The position numbers were made by a program, and so were the translations under genes. Below the pieces are notes generated by a model. The model had not been told where the DNA came from and did not search any database. It was given only the letters and a program-made list of their open reading frames with translations. This document shows, piece after piece, positions 15,601 through 26,563 of a stretch of DNA of 64,000 nucleotides. Every line of letters starts with the position of its first letter. Within the stretch, counting starts at the first letter, position 1. Source of the DNA: Pigmentiphaga sp. H8 (lineage in GTDB: Bacteria > Pseudomonadota > Gammaproteobacteria > Burkholderiales > Burkholderiaceae_B); NCBI RefSeq assembly GCF_003854895.1, contig NZ_CP033966.1, forward strand, positions 5,456,001 to 5,520,000. The letters run 5' to 3'.

Positions 15601-16968
15601 TCAGGCGGGTTCCAGCATCCGGTCCAGCGCGGGCGCGCGGCGGGCCAGGATGTCCTGCTGCATCTCGTGGGCATAGTCCTGCTTGGCCGCCCACTCCGCG
15701 CCTTCGTCCGGCAGGCTGGGGGCGGGCCGCGTCAGGGCATAGCCATAGGTCGGGCACACGCCCTCGCCTTCGGCGCGCATGCCCTTGGGCCGCTCGCCGG
15801 CCTGCACGGCGCGGATGCCCGCCCGCAACTGGCGGCGGAACAGGGCGATGCCGGCATCGGCGGCGGTCAGGTTCTCGTTGGCCTGGATCGCCATCCTGCC
15901 CTGCGCGACCCAGGCGTCCCAGTCGCCCGGATTGCGGTGCCGTTCCTCGTAGCTGCGCTCGCCCGTCTGGCCGAAGGTGATCGTGGCCAGGTAGTCGGCG
16001 CGCGCCTTCTCGCTCCATTTGGGCGACAAATGCAGCCATCCCATGTGCATCGCGTTGAAATCGTCGTTGGGCACGATCCAGGTCGACAGACCCAGGCCGT
16101 GGCTGGAAGGCAGCTGGCGCCGGTAGCGCAGCTCGATCGCCTGCCGCCTGCCCGGCTCGCCGGCCATGTTCTCGGGAATGGCGTCCCCCAGGCGGATGCC
16201 GTCGGGCACGCGGGCGATGTTGGGCAGGATCAGCTCGTTGACGCGGCAGTAGTACAGGTCGTGCACGCGCCGCACGCTGGTGGTGATCTGCCCGATGGGC
16301 GTCTCGCAGGCCTGGATGACGGGTAGATCGTAGGCGTAGTCGCCGAATTGCTGCACGTCGAACATCGAATGCAGGAAGGTCAGATGGATGGGATCCTGCG
16401 TGTTCTCGCGCAATTGCACCCAGTTGCATGGGTTATGCCAACAGAATGGCAGATATTCTTCCTCGTCGTTGTGCATGAAGTCGTAGTCGGGAAACGGCGG
16501 CCGCTGGTCGGGCGGCCCCATGTACGCGAACACCAGCCCGCGGAACTCCCGCACCGGATAGGCGCCATGGTACATGCGGGACGCCAGCGAGCCGGGCACC
16601 TTCTCGCCCGGCACGTCCAGCAGCGCGCCATCCACGCCGTAGTGCCAGCCATGGTAGGCGCAGCGCAGCCCATGGTCCACGATCAGCGCGAACTCCAGCG
16701 AGGTGCGGCGGTGGCTGCAATGGCGCTCCAGCAGGCCGAGATCGCCGGAGCGGTCGCGGAACACCACCAGCTCCTCGCCCAGGATGGTAATGGGCACGGG
16801 CAGGTCCTTGATGTCGGCGGCCAGCGCCACCGGCTGCCAGAAGCGGCGCAGGTACTCGCCGGCGGGCGTGCCGCGGCCGACCTCGGCCAGCTCGCGGTCG
16901 GGCGTCGTGGAGGGCCGGCGATCGTAGCCGCCGTAGGGTCGGGTTGCGTTGCGGACATCCTGCGCCAT
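15601..16968 (-). CDS. Rieske-type aromatic ring-hydroxylating oxygenase, catalytic subunit
   Basis: This 455-residue protein has the Rieske 2Fe-2S site C84-x-H86 ... C103-x2-H106 (HCSH and CAYH) and a mononuclear iron site in DPIHLTFLH (H195, H200, with an Asp/Asn bridge nearby). The layout matches phthalate 4,5-dioxygenase / vanillate demethylase-type oxygenases (homotrimeric alpha subunit). No reductase or ferredoxin gene lies beside it. Such enzymes need a separate electron donor, which must be encoded elsewhere. It is divergent from a LysR gene, the likely regulator. Confidence 0.92.
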   Translation of the reverse strand: MAQDVRNATRPYGGYDRRPSTTPDRELAEVGRGTPAGEYLRRFWQPVALAADIKDLPVPITILGEELVVFRDRSGDLGLLERHCSHRRTSLEFALIVDHGLRCAYHGWHYGVDGALLDVPGEKVPGSLASRMYHGAYPVREFRGLVFAYMGPPDQRPPFPDYDFMHNDEEEYLPFCWHNPCNWVQLRENTQDPIHLTFLHSMFDVQQFGDYAYDLPVIQACETPIGQITTSVRRVHDLYYCRVNELILPNIARVPDGIRLGDAIPENMAGEPGRRQAIELRYRRQLPSSHGLGLSTWIVPNDDFNAMHMGWLHLSPKWSEKARADYLATITFGQTGERSYEERHRNPGDWDAWVAQGRMAIQANENLTAADAGIALFRRQLRAGIRAVQAGERPKGMRAEGEGVCPTYGYALTRPAPSLPDEGAEWAAKQDYAHEMQQDILARRAPALDRMLEPA

Positions 16969-17145
16969 CTCGGGCCTCGTCGGTGTGGGGATCAGCGCAT
17001 TGTCCCGGCCGGCCCGCGGCCGGGGAAGCCGGCCACGGTCAATACAGTTGTAGGTAAATACGATGCAATCGAACGCGCAGCGCTAGGTGTGGCGATAGAG
17101 CCATGGCACACTCGACCCGTTCCGTCCGGCCTCCGGGATCGCGCC

Positions 17146-18069
17146 ATGGACCATTACAAACAGCTCGAATCCTTCGTTTCCGTGGCGCTGCACGGCAGCT
17201 TTTCCGCCGCGGCCCGCAGCGAAGGCGTGGCGCCCAACGTGATGCGCGAACGCATCGACGCGCTGGAGCAGCGCCTGGCCGCCAGGCTGGTACATCGCAG
17301 CCCGCGCGGACTGTCGCTGACCGAAGCCGGCGCCGGCTTCCTGGACGCCGCGCGCGCCCTGCTCGCCAACCTGGAACAGGCCGAGGCGGCCGTGTCCGCA
17401 CGCGCCTCGGGTGCGCACGGCCACCTGCGCGTCACCGCGCCCGCGGGCTTCGGGCGGCGCCACATCGCGCCGCTGATCCCGGCGCTGGTGGCGCGCCACC
17501 CCTCGCTCGACATCACGCTGGACCTGCACGACCACTACGCCAGCCTGCCCACCGGCGACTTCGATTGCGCGTTCTTCATCGGCGATCCGCCCGACAGCAG
17601 CCAGGTCGCCATTCCGCTGGGCGGGACGCGGCGCGTGGTGGTCGGCAGTCCCGCCTACCTGGAGCGCGCGGGCATACCGGCGCGCCCCGCCGACCTTGCC
17701 CGCCACAACTGCCTGTGCTTCCACGGCGAAAGCCAGATGCAGGCCCGGCATTGGCAGTTCCGCGTGGATGGGCGCCTGCTGCAGCAGCCGGTGTCCGGCA
17801 CGCTACGCTGCTCGGACGGCTCGACGCTGCACCAATGGGCGCTGGCCGGCATGGGCCTGGCCTGGCGCGCGCTGTGGGAGGTCGAGGACGACCTGCGCCA
17901 CGGCCAGTTGCGCTCGGTGCTGGACGACTACGCGGTCGCGACCGTGGGCATCTACGCGGTGGTACCCCAGCGCCGGCACATGCCGTCGCGGGTGCGGGTG
18001 TTCATCGACCACCTGCGGCAGGCCTACGGCGATCCGGGCTATCCGTCGGCGCCGGCGGCCCGCCTGTAG
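17146..18069 (+). CDS. LysR family regulator, divergent from the Rieske oxygenase
   Basis: This 307-residue regulator has the LysR helix-turn-helix near residues 20-45 (SFSAAARSEGVAPNVMRERIDALEQRLAARLVHR) and the CrgA-like effector fold (GHLRVTAPAGFGRRHIAPLIPALVARHPSLDITLDL). The ATG at 17146 begins directly at the DNA-binding domain. The 177-base gap to the oxygenase gene contains a short dyad, TACA-GT-TGTA at 17043-17052. The gene ends one base before the stop of a convergent LysR gene. Confidence 0.9.
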   Translation: MDHYKQLESFVSVALHGSFSAAARSEGVAPNVMRERIDALEQRLAARLVHRSPRGLSLTEAGAGFLDAARALLANLEQAEAAVSARASGAHGHLRVTAPAGFGRRHIAPLIPALVARHPSLDITLDLHDHYASLPTGDFDCAFFIGDPPDSSQVAIPLGGTRRVVVGSPAYLERAGIPARPADLARHNCLCFHGESQMQARHWQFRVDGRLLQQPVSGTLRCSDGSTLHQWALAGMGLAWRALWEVEDDLRHGQLRSVLDDYAVATVGIYAVVPQRRHMPSRVRVFIDHLRQAYGDPGYPSAPAARL

Positions 18070-18070
18070 T

Positions 18071-18979
18071 TCAGGACGCCTGCGCGGCCCGCGCCTTGGC
18101 ATAGCGGATGAACAAGGCGGGAATCTCCGGCAGGGTCCGGCCCCGCATGCCGACCAGCACCGGTTGCAGCCTGGGCGACTGCCCCGGCACGGCATGGAAC
18201 TCCAGCACGCCCGCCTGCACCTCCGCCGCGAAGACGCTGCGGCCAGCCAGGGTGAAGCAGCCCCCCAGCGCCAGCATCTCGCGCAGTATCTCGGCCGAGC
18301 CCGCCTCCTGGAAAAGCGGCATCGCGGGGGTGACTCCCGCGTCCTGGAACAGCAGCCGGACCGACGCTTCGTACAACGTGCCGCGACGCACGGAATACAG
18401 CGGCAGTCCGGCCAGCACCTGCATCAGCGGTCGCCCGCCGGGGCGCACCGTTCCCGCCTTCGCCACCCAGCCCAGTTGCTCGTTGAAGCGGGCCTGGACC
18501 GTCATGGTGCCGTCCACCGCCGCGCCAGGCAGGAAGGCGCAATCGATATCCCCTTCGGCCAGGCAGGCGCGGATTTCCTCGGAGGTTCCCGCGCGCACGG
18601 TCAGCCGCACGCCCCGGTTTTCGCGGATGAAGCCGGACAGCACCCTGGGCACCAGGCTGGCCGTGGCCGTGTGGAAGGCGCCGATGCGCAGTTCGGGGCG
18701 CCCGCCGGCACCCTGCTGCACCGACGCGATGGCGCTGGCCGATAGCCGCAGCAGTTCGCGGCAATGCGGCAGCAGCGCCTCGCCCGCGCTGGTCAGGTTG
18801 ACGCCCCGGTTGTGCCGGCGCAGCAGCGCCACGCCGACGCTGGCTTCCAACTGGGCGAGGCGGGTGGAGACGTTGGACTGCACGGTGCCGAGCGACACGG
18901 CCGCCCCGGAAATGCTCTGGGCTTGCGCCACGGCCAGGAAGTAGCGGGCGGATTCGATGTCGAGCAGCGGCGCGTTCAT
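18071..18979 (-). CDS. LysR family regulator of the GMC oxidoreductase cluster
   Basis: This 302-residue protein starts MNAPLLDIESARYFLAVAQAQSISGAAVSLGTVQSNVSTRLAQLE, a standard LysR winged helix, followed by a periplasmic-binding-like effector domain. It is divergent from the GMC dehydrogenase gene across about 100 bases that contain a perfect 8-3-8 inverted repeat. By position it controls the GMC-Bug-SDR genes. The ATG at 18979 is chosen because the frame upstream reads into that promoter region. Confidence 0.9.
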   Translation of the reverse strand: MNAPLLDIESARYFLAVAQAQSISGAAVSLGTVQSNVSTRLAQLEASVGVALLRRHNRGVNLTSAGEALLPHCRELLRLSASAIASVQQGAGGRPELRIGAFHTATASLVPRVLSGFIRENRGVRLTVRAGTSEEIRACLAEGDIDCAFLPGAAVDGTMTVQARFNEQLGWVAKAGTVRPGGRPLMQVLAGLPLYSVRRGTLYEASVRLLFQDAGVTPAMPLFQEAGSAEILREMLALGGCFTLAGRSVFAAEVQAGVLEFHAVPGQSPRLQPVLVGMRGRTLPEIPALFIRYAKARAAQAS

Positions 18980-19020
18980 CGTTCCAGCATAGCAGGATGG
19001 CACTTTCTGATATCCATGAA

Positions 19021-19039
19021 AAAGATTGATCCAATCTTT
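19021..19039. promoter_or_regulatory. Perfect inverted repeat between LysR and GMC genes
   Basis: AAAGATTG-ATC-CAATCTTT is a perfect 8-bp dyad with a 3-bp spacer, in an AT-rich stretch 44 bases before the GMC start and 42 bases from the LysR start. It is the obvious candidate binding site for the adjacent LysR protein. Confidence 0.55.
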
Positions 19040-19082
19040 AAAACAGGGATCCATCTCCACATCCCGGGACTATCGTGACGGC

Positions 19083-20750
19083 ATGGAAAAAAGCTATGAC
19101 GCAATCGTGATAGGCGCCGGATCCGCCGGCTGCATCGTCGCCCGCCGCCTGTCGGAGGACGGCCAGTGCCGGGTGCTGCTGCTCGAGGCGGGCCGGGACC
19201 CCGGCCCCCTGGAAACGCCGGCCATCCGCCACCCCTATCCGCTCTCGGCCTACGACGCGGCGCTGCAATGGCCCGGGCTGACAGGACAGATCGTGGGCGG
19301 CGCCGACCGCCGCATGGCCCGCGTCCCGCAGGGCCGGCTCGTGGGCGGTTCGTCCTCCATCAACGCCATGGTGGCGATGCGCGGGATCGCGGCGGACTTC
19401 GACGAATGGTGCGAAGCCGGCGCGCAGGGCTGGAGCTGGCGCGACGTGGAGCCCTACTTCCGCCGGCTCGAATCCGCCGACCCGCACCGGGACTGCGACG
19501 ATGCCGCCGCCATCGCCATCGCGCGGCAGGCGGCCTCGCCGCACCGGCGGCTCAGCAACGCGCTGCTCCATACGTGGGAAGACGCGGGTTATCCGCGTAT
19601 CGCGGATCCCAACACCGACTTTCGCGATGGCTGCTTCGTGCAACCGGTCTCGACCGACCGGGGCGGCCGATGCTCGGCGAACCGCGCCTACCTGGGCACG
19701 GCCACGCGGGCCCGGGCCAACCTGGACATCCTGGCCGACACGCGCTGCCTGCGGCTGCGGATAGCACAAGGACGCGTGTGCGGCGTCGAAACCGAGTCGG
19801 CCGGCACGCCGCGGGTCTTCCTGGCCCCCCGCGTCTTTCTGTGCGCCGGCGCGTTGCAGACGCCCACCCTGCTGCTGCGTTCCGGCATCGGCGATGCCGC
19901 CGCGCTCGAAGCGCTGGGCATCCGGACGGTGGCGGACCTGCCCGGCGTCGGCCGCAACCTGCAAAACCATTGCGCCCTGCCCCTGGGCATCATCCTGAAA
20001 GGCAGGAAGGGGCTGCCGCCCGGCCTGCCGACTGCACACGCGGCCCTGCGGCTGTCCTCGGGCGCGCATCGCTCCAGCGGCGACGTCTACCTGTCGGTCT
20101 GGGACCGGGCCGCGTGGCATGCCGCGGGAAGCCACGTGGGTGTACTGAACGTGGTGCTCCACCGCCCCGCGTCGAGCGGATCGGTCACCCTGCGCTCCGG
20201 CGACAGCCGGATCGCGCCCGCCATCGACTTCAACATGCTCGACCACCGATCGGACATCGAGCGCCTGTCGATGGGCGTGCGGGCTGCGATGGAGTTCCTG
20301 GAAAGCCCGCGCGTACGCGCCATCGGCCGCGGCACCGGACTGGTCAAGCTGGGCAAGGCCGCCGCGTGGATGGGCTTTCGCACGTCCGCGACGCGCCTGG
20401 CGAGCCGCGCCATGACCGCCGCCAGCGGCCTCTGGCCCGGACTCCTGTCACCCCTGTATGCGCTGGCGGTAAAGCCGCTGCCTGATCCGCTGCTGGGCCC
20501 CGCCGACCTGCAGGCCATGCAGGCGGCGCTGCGGGCGTCGATCGTGCTCCAGTACCACCAGGTCGGCACCTGCGCGATGGGCCCGGCGGCATCGAGGCTG
20601 TCGGTGGCATCGCCCGACGGCCAGGTCCACGGCGTGGCGGGGCTGACGATCGCCGACGCGTCCCTGCTGCCCGCGGTGCCGCGCGCCAACACCAATCTTC
20701 CGGTCATGATGGCCGCGGAGAAGATCTCGGCCATGTTCCTGAATCGATGA
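19083..20750 (+). CDS. GMC family FAD-dependent oxidoreductase (choline dehydrogenase-like)
   Basis: This 555-residue protein shows the GMC features: the FAD Rossmann motif IGAGSAG near residues 10-16, the signature GRLVGGSSSINAMV, the second signature GALQTPTLLLRSGIG, and the C-terminal catalytic region YHQVGTCAMG with the active-site His, followed by ADASLLPAVPRANTNLPVMMAAEK. It oxidises an alcohol, with electrons passed to quinone or O2. Together with the SDR and a Bug receptor it suggests catabolism of a hydroxylated acid. The alcohol substrate is unknown. Confidence 0.92.
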   Translation: MEKSYDAIVIGAGSAGCIVARRLSEDGQCRVLLLEAGRDPGPLETPAIRHPYPLSAYDAALQWPGLTGQIVGGADRRMARVPQGRLVGGSSSINAMVAMRGIAADFDEWCEAGAQGWSWRDVEPYFRRLESADPHRDCDDAAAIAIARQAASPHRRLSNALLHTWEDAGYPRIADPNTDFRDGCFVQPVSTDRGGRCSANRAYLGTATRARANLDILADTRCLRLRIAQGRVCGVETESAGTPRVFLAPRVFLCAGALQTPTLLLRSGIGDAAALEALGIRTVADLPGVGRNLQNHCALPLGIILKGRKGLPPGLPTAHAALRLSSGAHRSSGDVYLSVWDRAAWHAAGSHVGVLNVVLHRPASSGSVTLRSGDSRIAPAIDFNMLDHRSDIERLSMGVRAAMEFLESPRVRAIGRGTGLVKLGKAAAWMGFRTSATRLASRAMTAASGLWPGLLSPLYALAVKPLPDPLLGPADLQAMQAALRASIVLQYHQVGTCAMGPAASRLSVASPDGQVHGVAGLTIADASLLPAVPRANTNLPVMMAAEKISAMFLNR

Positions 20751-20790
20751 AAAAAGACACCCGCGCGACAGGCGCGAACAAGGAGACATC

Positions 20791-21783
20791 ATGCTGACAC
20801 GACGGACCTTCCTGGGCATCGCCGCCGGCGCCGCCATCACCGTCCGGCCCGCTTTCGGGGAAACCTTTCCTTCCCGGCCGGTCAAGGCCCTGCTGGGCCT
20901 GAGCCCCGGCGGCGGCGCGGACCTGCTGGCCCGCATTCTCTTCCGCAGCATGGAGGCGGAGCTTCACCAGCCCATCGTGCTCGAGAACCGGCCCGGCGCC
21001 GGCACCACGCTGGCGGCGGAAGGCACCGCCCGCGCCGAGCCCGATGGCTACACGATGTACGTGGCCACGGGCAGCTACGTCACGAGCGCCGTCTTGTTGC
21101 GCGAACGCGGCGCGGCGCTGCAGCGTTCGGGCCGGGGCCTGCTGGATGCGCTCGCGCCGGTCAGCCTGATGTTCACCGCGCCCTATTGCATCGCCGCGCG
21201 TCGCGGTTCGGGCCTGGACTCGATCCGGGACGTGCTGACGCAGGCCCGGCGGCGCCCGGGCGAGCTCACCTATGCCTCGTCCGGCATGGGTAGCCAGCCC
21301 CATTTCGCTGGCGAGCTGTTCCAGTCCGCCACCGGGACCCGGCTCCTGCACATTCCTTACAAGGGCCTGGGGCCCGCCATCGTGGGCGTGCTGGGCGACC
21401 AGGTGCAACTGGTGTTCTCGGACATGAACTCGGTCTTTCCCCGGCACCGCAGCGGCGAGATGAAGATCCTGGCGGTGACCGGAGACGCGCGGCCCGCGCT
21501 GGCGCCCGACATACCGACGATGAAGGAATCCGGCATCGCCGGCATGGACATCGCCGCCTGGCAAGGCTATCTGGTGCCCGCACGGACGCCGGCCGCGCGC
21601 ATCGACGTACTGGCCTCGGCCATTGACCGCAGCCTGCGCGACCCGGCGGTGCGCGACCGGGTGCTCGAGAACGCCGGCGTGCCGGCGGACACGTCGCCGG
21701 CGCACTTCCGCGCCTTCCTCGAAAAGGAAACGCGGCTCTATCGCAAACTCGCCGAGTCCGCGGGCATCAAGGCGGATTACTAG
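20791..21783 (+). CDS. Bug receptor with a Tat-type signal
   Basis: This 330-residue receptor begins MLTRRTFLGIAAGAAITV, a twin-arginine motif (TRRTFLG), whereas the other receptors here have plain Sec signals. The mature part follows the family pattern (FPSRPVKALLGLSPGGGADLLAR, HIPYKGLGPAIVGVLGDQV). AGGAGAC lies six bases before the ATG. It sits between the GMC and SDR genes. A Tat route would mean the receptor folds in the cytoplasm before export; this should be treated as a prediction. Confidence 0.88.
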   Translation: MLTRRTFLGIAAGAAITVRPAFGETFPSRPVKALLGLSPGGGADLLARILFRSMEAELHQPIVLENRPGAGTTLAAEGTARAEPDGYTMYVATGSYVTSAVLLRERGAALQRSGRGLLDALAPVSLMFTAPYCIAARRGSGLDSIRDVLTQARRRPGELTYASSGMGSQPHFAGELFQSATGTRLLHIPYKGLGPAIVGVLGDQVQLVFSDMNSVFPRHRSGEMKILAVTGDARPALAPDIPTMKESGIAGMDIAAWQGYLVPARTPAARIDVLASAIDRSLRDPAVRDRVLENAGVPADTSPAHFRAFLEKETRLYRKLAESAGIKADY

Positions 21784-21794
21784 CAGCGTCCGGC

Positions 21795-22574
21795 ATGGAC
21801 ATGGAGAGACAGGTGGTCAAATACGATTTTTCCGGACAGGTAGCCGTCGTGACCGGCGCAGCCAGCGGCGTAGGGCTGCGCATCGCGCAGGACCTGCTGG
21901 GTGCCGGCGCCCGGGTGTCAATGTGGGATGTGGGCGCCGAGGCGCTGCGGGCGGCGGCCGCTGCCCTGGCCACGGCCGACGGCATCGATCAACGCACGGT
22001 CGATGTGCGGCGCCACGAGCAGGTGGAACATGCGGCCCAGGCCGTCCTTGCCCGCTGGGGGCGGATCGACATATTGATCAACAATGCGGGCATCATCCGC
22101 CCGCCCGGCCCGCTGGCCTCGTCGTCGCTGGCCGACTGGGACGACGTCCTGGCAGTCAACCTGACCGGCACCTTCCATTGCTGCCGGAGCGTGATGCCCA
22201 TCATGGCGCAGGCGGGATACGGACGCGTGGTCAACGTCGGCTCGACCTCCGGCAAGGAAGGCAATCCCTACACGCCCTCCTATTCCGCGGCCAAGGCGGG
22301 CGTCATCGCGCTGACCAAAAGCCTGGGCAAGGAATTCGCCGCCAGCGGCGTGCTGGTCAACTGCGTCGCGCCTACCGTGCTGAACACGCCCATGACCCGC
22401 CGCAACGTCGAGATCGCGCCGGAACGCACGCAGCGGCTGCTGGAAAAGATTCCCATGGGCCGCTTCGGCGAAGTGGAAGAGCTGGCCGCCATGCTGGCCT
22501 GGCTGTCGTCGCGGGCGTGCAGCTTCAGCACGGGCGCGGTCTTCGACCTGTCCGGCGGGCGCGCCACCTATTAG
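21795..22574 (+). CDS. Short-chain dehydrogenase/reductase (3-oxoacyl-ACP reductase-like)
   Basis: This 259-residue classical SDR has TGAASGVG at 20-27, INNAG at 95-99 and the catalytic pair Y163/K167 in YSAAK. The motif pattern fits NAD(P)H-dependent 3-oxoacyl reductases or secondary alcohol dehydrogenases. It lies 11 bases after the Bug gene and ends the operon ahead of a strong terminator. An alternative GTG start at 21813 has GGAGAG before it. It may work with the GMC enzyme on the same carbon chain. Confidence 0.9.
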   Translation: MDMERQVVKYDFSGQVAVVTGAASGVGLRIAQDLLGAGARVSMWDVGAEALRAAAAALATADGIDQRTVDVRRHEQVEHAAQAVLARWGRIDILINNAGIIRPPGPLASSSLADWDDVLAVNLTGTFHCCRSVMPIMAQAGYGRVVNVGSTSGKEGNPYTPSYSAAKAGVIALTKSLGKEFAASGVLVNCVAPTVLNTPMTRRNVEIAPERTQRLLEKIPMGRFGEVEELAAMLAWLSSRACSFSTGAVFDLSGGRATY

Positions 22575-22600
22575 TCCCCCACAGCCGCACTTGATCCGCA

Positions 22601-22632
22601 AATGAAAAACGCCCGTGAGGGCGTTTTTCATT
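22601..22632. terminator. Bidirectional intrinsic terminator
   Basis: AATGAAAAACGCCC and its exact complement form a perfect 14-bp stem around a GTGA loop, with a T-run on each strand. It lies between the convergent SDR and icd genes and can end transcription from both sides. Confidence 0.85.
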
Positions 22633-22657
22633 CAGATCGCAGCGAACATCCGTTCAC

Positions 22658-22733
22658 CCCAGGGCACAGCGGATCCGGCTCCGCCGGTCCGCCAGTGCCG
22701 CCCCCTGGGGGGCGCGCGTCAGCGCGCAGGGGG
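22658..22733 (-). repeat. GC-rich dispersed palindromic repeat, copy A
   Basis: This sequence contains GGATCCGGCTCCGCCGGTCC and CCCCCTGGGGGGCGCGCGTC followed by AGCGCGCAGGGGG. In reverse complement it matches the copy at 27744-27822 almost throughout. It ends four bases before the icd stop codon. Both segments are themselves palindromic, like REP/BIME elements. Confidence 0.75.
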
Positions 22734-22737
22734 CCCT

Positions 22738-24966
<2,229 letters not shown>

Positions 24967-25415
24967 TCTTTATTGAATCTCACTCGATTACGGAAGTAGC
25001 GGAGATTCTCGGACAACCCCCCGAGGGGGCCGGGCATGGCGCGGGCGGCCATGCAGGGGGACGTCGCGCGTGCGCCCTGGCACCCGCGCGCCGGTTTCGA
25101 TTGCCTGAAGAATCGCGTCCTCGCGAATGCCGTGGCGGCCCGGGCCTCCCGGCCCCGGAACCGCGGCTTTCACAATGCGGAGTGGGATTTTATCACTGCC
25201 GGCCCGGTGGGCGCCCGGGTGGAAACGCCGGGAAGCCGACCTCGTCATGCACGCCCATGCACAACGGAGAACGCTGGCGGCCGCGGCGCCCGCCGCGATC
25301 CGGCCACGAGCGAGCCTTTCCGGCTCGACCGGGCACGGCGCTTGCGCAATCGGAACGCCCGCGGCGGGCGTTCATGCCTCCGCCGTCCATCCACCCTCTT
25401 GTTCGGAGATCTTCA
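24967..25415. other. Gene-poor 449-bp gap upstream of icd
   Basis: I see no convincing gene here. It must hold the icd promoter on the minus strand; an extended -10-like TGATAAAAT lies at 25187-25195 (minus). Positions 25017-25060 carry a CCCC-GAGGGGG palindrome resembling the core of the dispersed repeat. The open frames that cross the gap have no ribosome sites. Confidence 0.5.
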
Positions 25416-25490
25416 ATGCGCGCCATCCTGCTCTGGCTCCTGGGCGTCCCCATTCCCATCATCATCCTGCTCGCCCTGTTCTGGCACTAG
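25416..25490 (+). CDS. 24-residue hydrophobic membrane peptide
   Basis: This short gene encodes MRAILLWLLGVPIPIIILLA followed by LFWH and a stop. It is a single membrane helix interrupted by a GVPIP kink. CGGAG lies eight bases before the ATG, and the next gene, another membrane protein, starts 55 bases after its stop. Similar tiny membrane proteins occur in many Proteobacteria with no known function. The evidence is a good ribosome site, a clean stop and a wholly membrane-like composition. Confidence 0.65.
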   Translation: MRAILLWLLGVPIPIIILLALFWH

Positions 25491-25545
25491 CGCCCGCGCC
25501 GCTTCGCGGTCCACGCCTCCTTCCAACCACAAGAAAAGGCCACTC

Positions 25546-26460
25546 ATGGAAAACGCTACATCCGCAGGTAATTCTTACGTCACCAGCCCCGCCCTGGCGC
25601 GCGCGAACGAGTCCCCCGCCTCGGCGGTCTCGTGGGCCGCCATCATCGCCGGCGCCGTCATCGCCTCGGCGGTCTCCTTCATGCTGCTGGCCGGCGGCGC
25701 GGGACTGGGCTTCGTCTCGATGTCGCCCTGGTCCGGCGAAGGCGCCTCGGCCACCACGCTGGGCATAGGCGCCGTCGTATGGATGATCCTGACCCACATC
25801 ATCGCGTACGGCCTGGGCGGCTACCTGGCCGGACGGCTGCGCACGAAGTGGGTCGGCATCCATACCGACGAGACCTACTTCCGCGACACCGCGCACGGCT
25901 TCCTGGTATGGGCGCTGAGCGCCGTCGTCAGCGCCATGGTGGTCGGCTCGGCGCTGATGTCGGCCGCGGCCGGCACCGCGAAGGCGGGCGCCACGATCGC
26001 GGCGGGTACCGGTGCCGCGGCCACGGCCGCCGCCGGACAGGCGGCGCGGACGGATGCGGGCGGCATGCCGACCGACTACGTGGCCGATCTGTTGCTGCGG
26101 GGCGACCAGCCCAACCCGGCCGGCGATCCGGGCGCGGCGCGGGCGGAAGTCGGCCGCATCGTCGCCGCCAGCGTGGCCCGCGGGGAATTGAACGCCGAGG
26201 ACCGGGGCTACCTGGCGCGTGTCGTCGCGGCGCAGACCGGCGCCGACCAGGCCACCGCCGAGAAGCGGGTGGACGACATCGTCACCCGCGCCCGGCAGGC
26301 CGCCCAGCAGGCGGAACAAACCGCGCGGCAGGCGGCGGACACGGCGCGCAAGGCGGCCGCCGCCTTCGCCCTGTGGGCTTTCGCGTCCATGCTGATCGGC
26401 GCCTTCGTGGCGAGCTGGATGGCCACCGTGGGCGGCCGGAGCCGGGACGACATCGTCTAG
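25546..26460 (+). CDS. Four-helix membrane protein of unknown function
   Basis: This 304-residue protein has hydrophobic segments at about 29-53, 70-95, 118-145 and 275-297. Between the third and fourth lies a long, Ala- and Arg-rich soluble segment (about 165-270) ending in a helical stretch of repeated AR-QA and A-RQAA units, probably amphipathic or coiled. Proteins with the opening SWAAIIAGAVIASAVSFMLL are found in other Proteobacteria, sometimes labelled PhnA-like without support. It follows the 24-residue membrane peptide and may act with it. The start ATG has AAGG upstream. I assign no function. Confidence 0.75.
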   Translation: MENATSAGNSYVTSPALARANESPASAVSWAAIIAGAVIASAVSFMLLAGGAGLGFVSMSPWSGEGASATTLGIGAVVWMILTHIIAYGLGGYLAGRLRTKWVGIHTDETYFRDTAHGFLVWALSAVVSAMVVGSALMSAAAGTAKAGATIAAGTGAAATAAAGQAARTDAGGMPTDYVADLLLRGDQPNPAGDPGAARAEVGRIVAASVARGELNAEDRGYLARVVAAQTGADQATAEKRVDDIVTRARQAAQQAEQTARQAADTARKAAAAFALWAFASMLIGAFVASWMATVGGRSRDDIV

Positions 26461-26563
26461 CGGCACGAACGGGGGGCGGGCCGCCGGCGCCGATTTGCGC
26501 GACAATTGCGGCATCGATCACACGCGGCGCCCGCCGGCCCCGCTCCAGCCCCGTCCCCCCGCA

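Noticed and set aside
18071..22574. Reading the GMC cluster as the choline-to-betaine pathway
   Set aside because: No betaine aldehyde dehydrogenase is present; an SDR and a carboxylate receptor accompany the GMC enzyme, and the BetT-like gene is 20 kb away.
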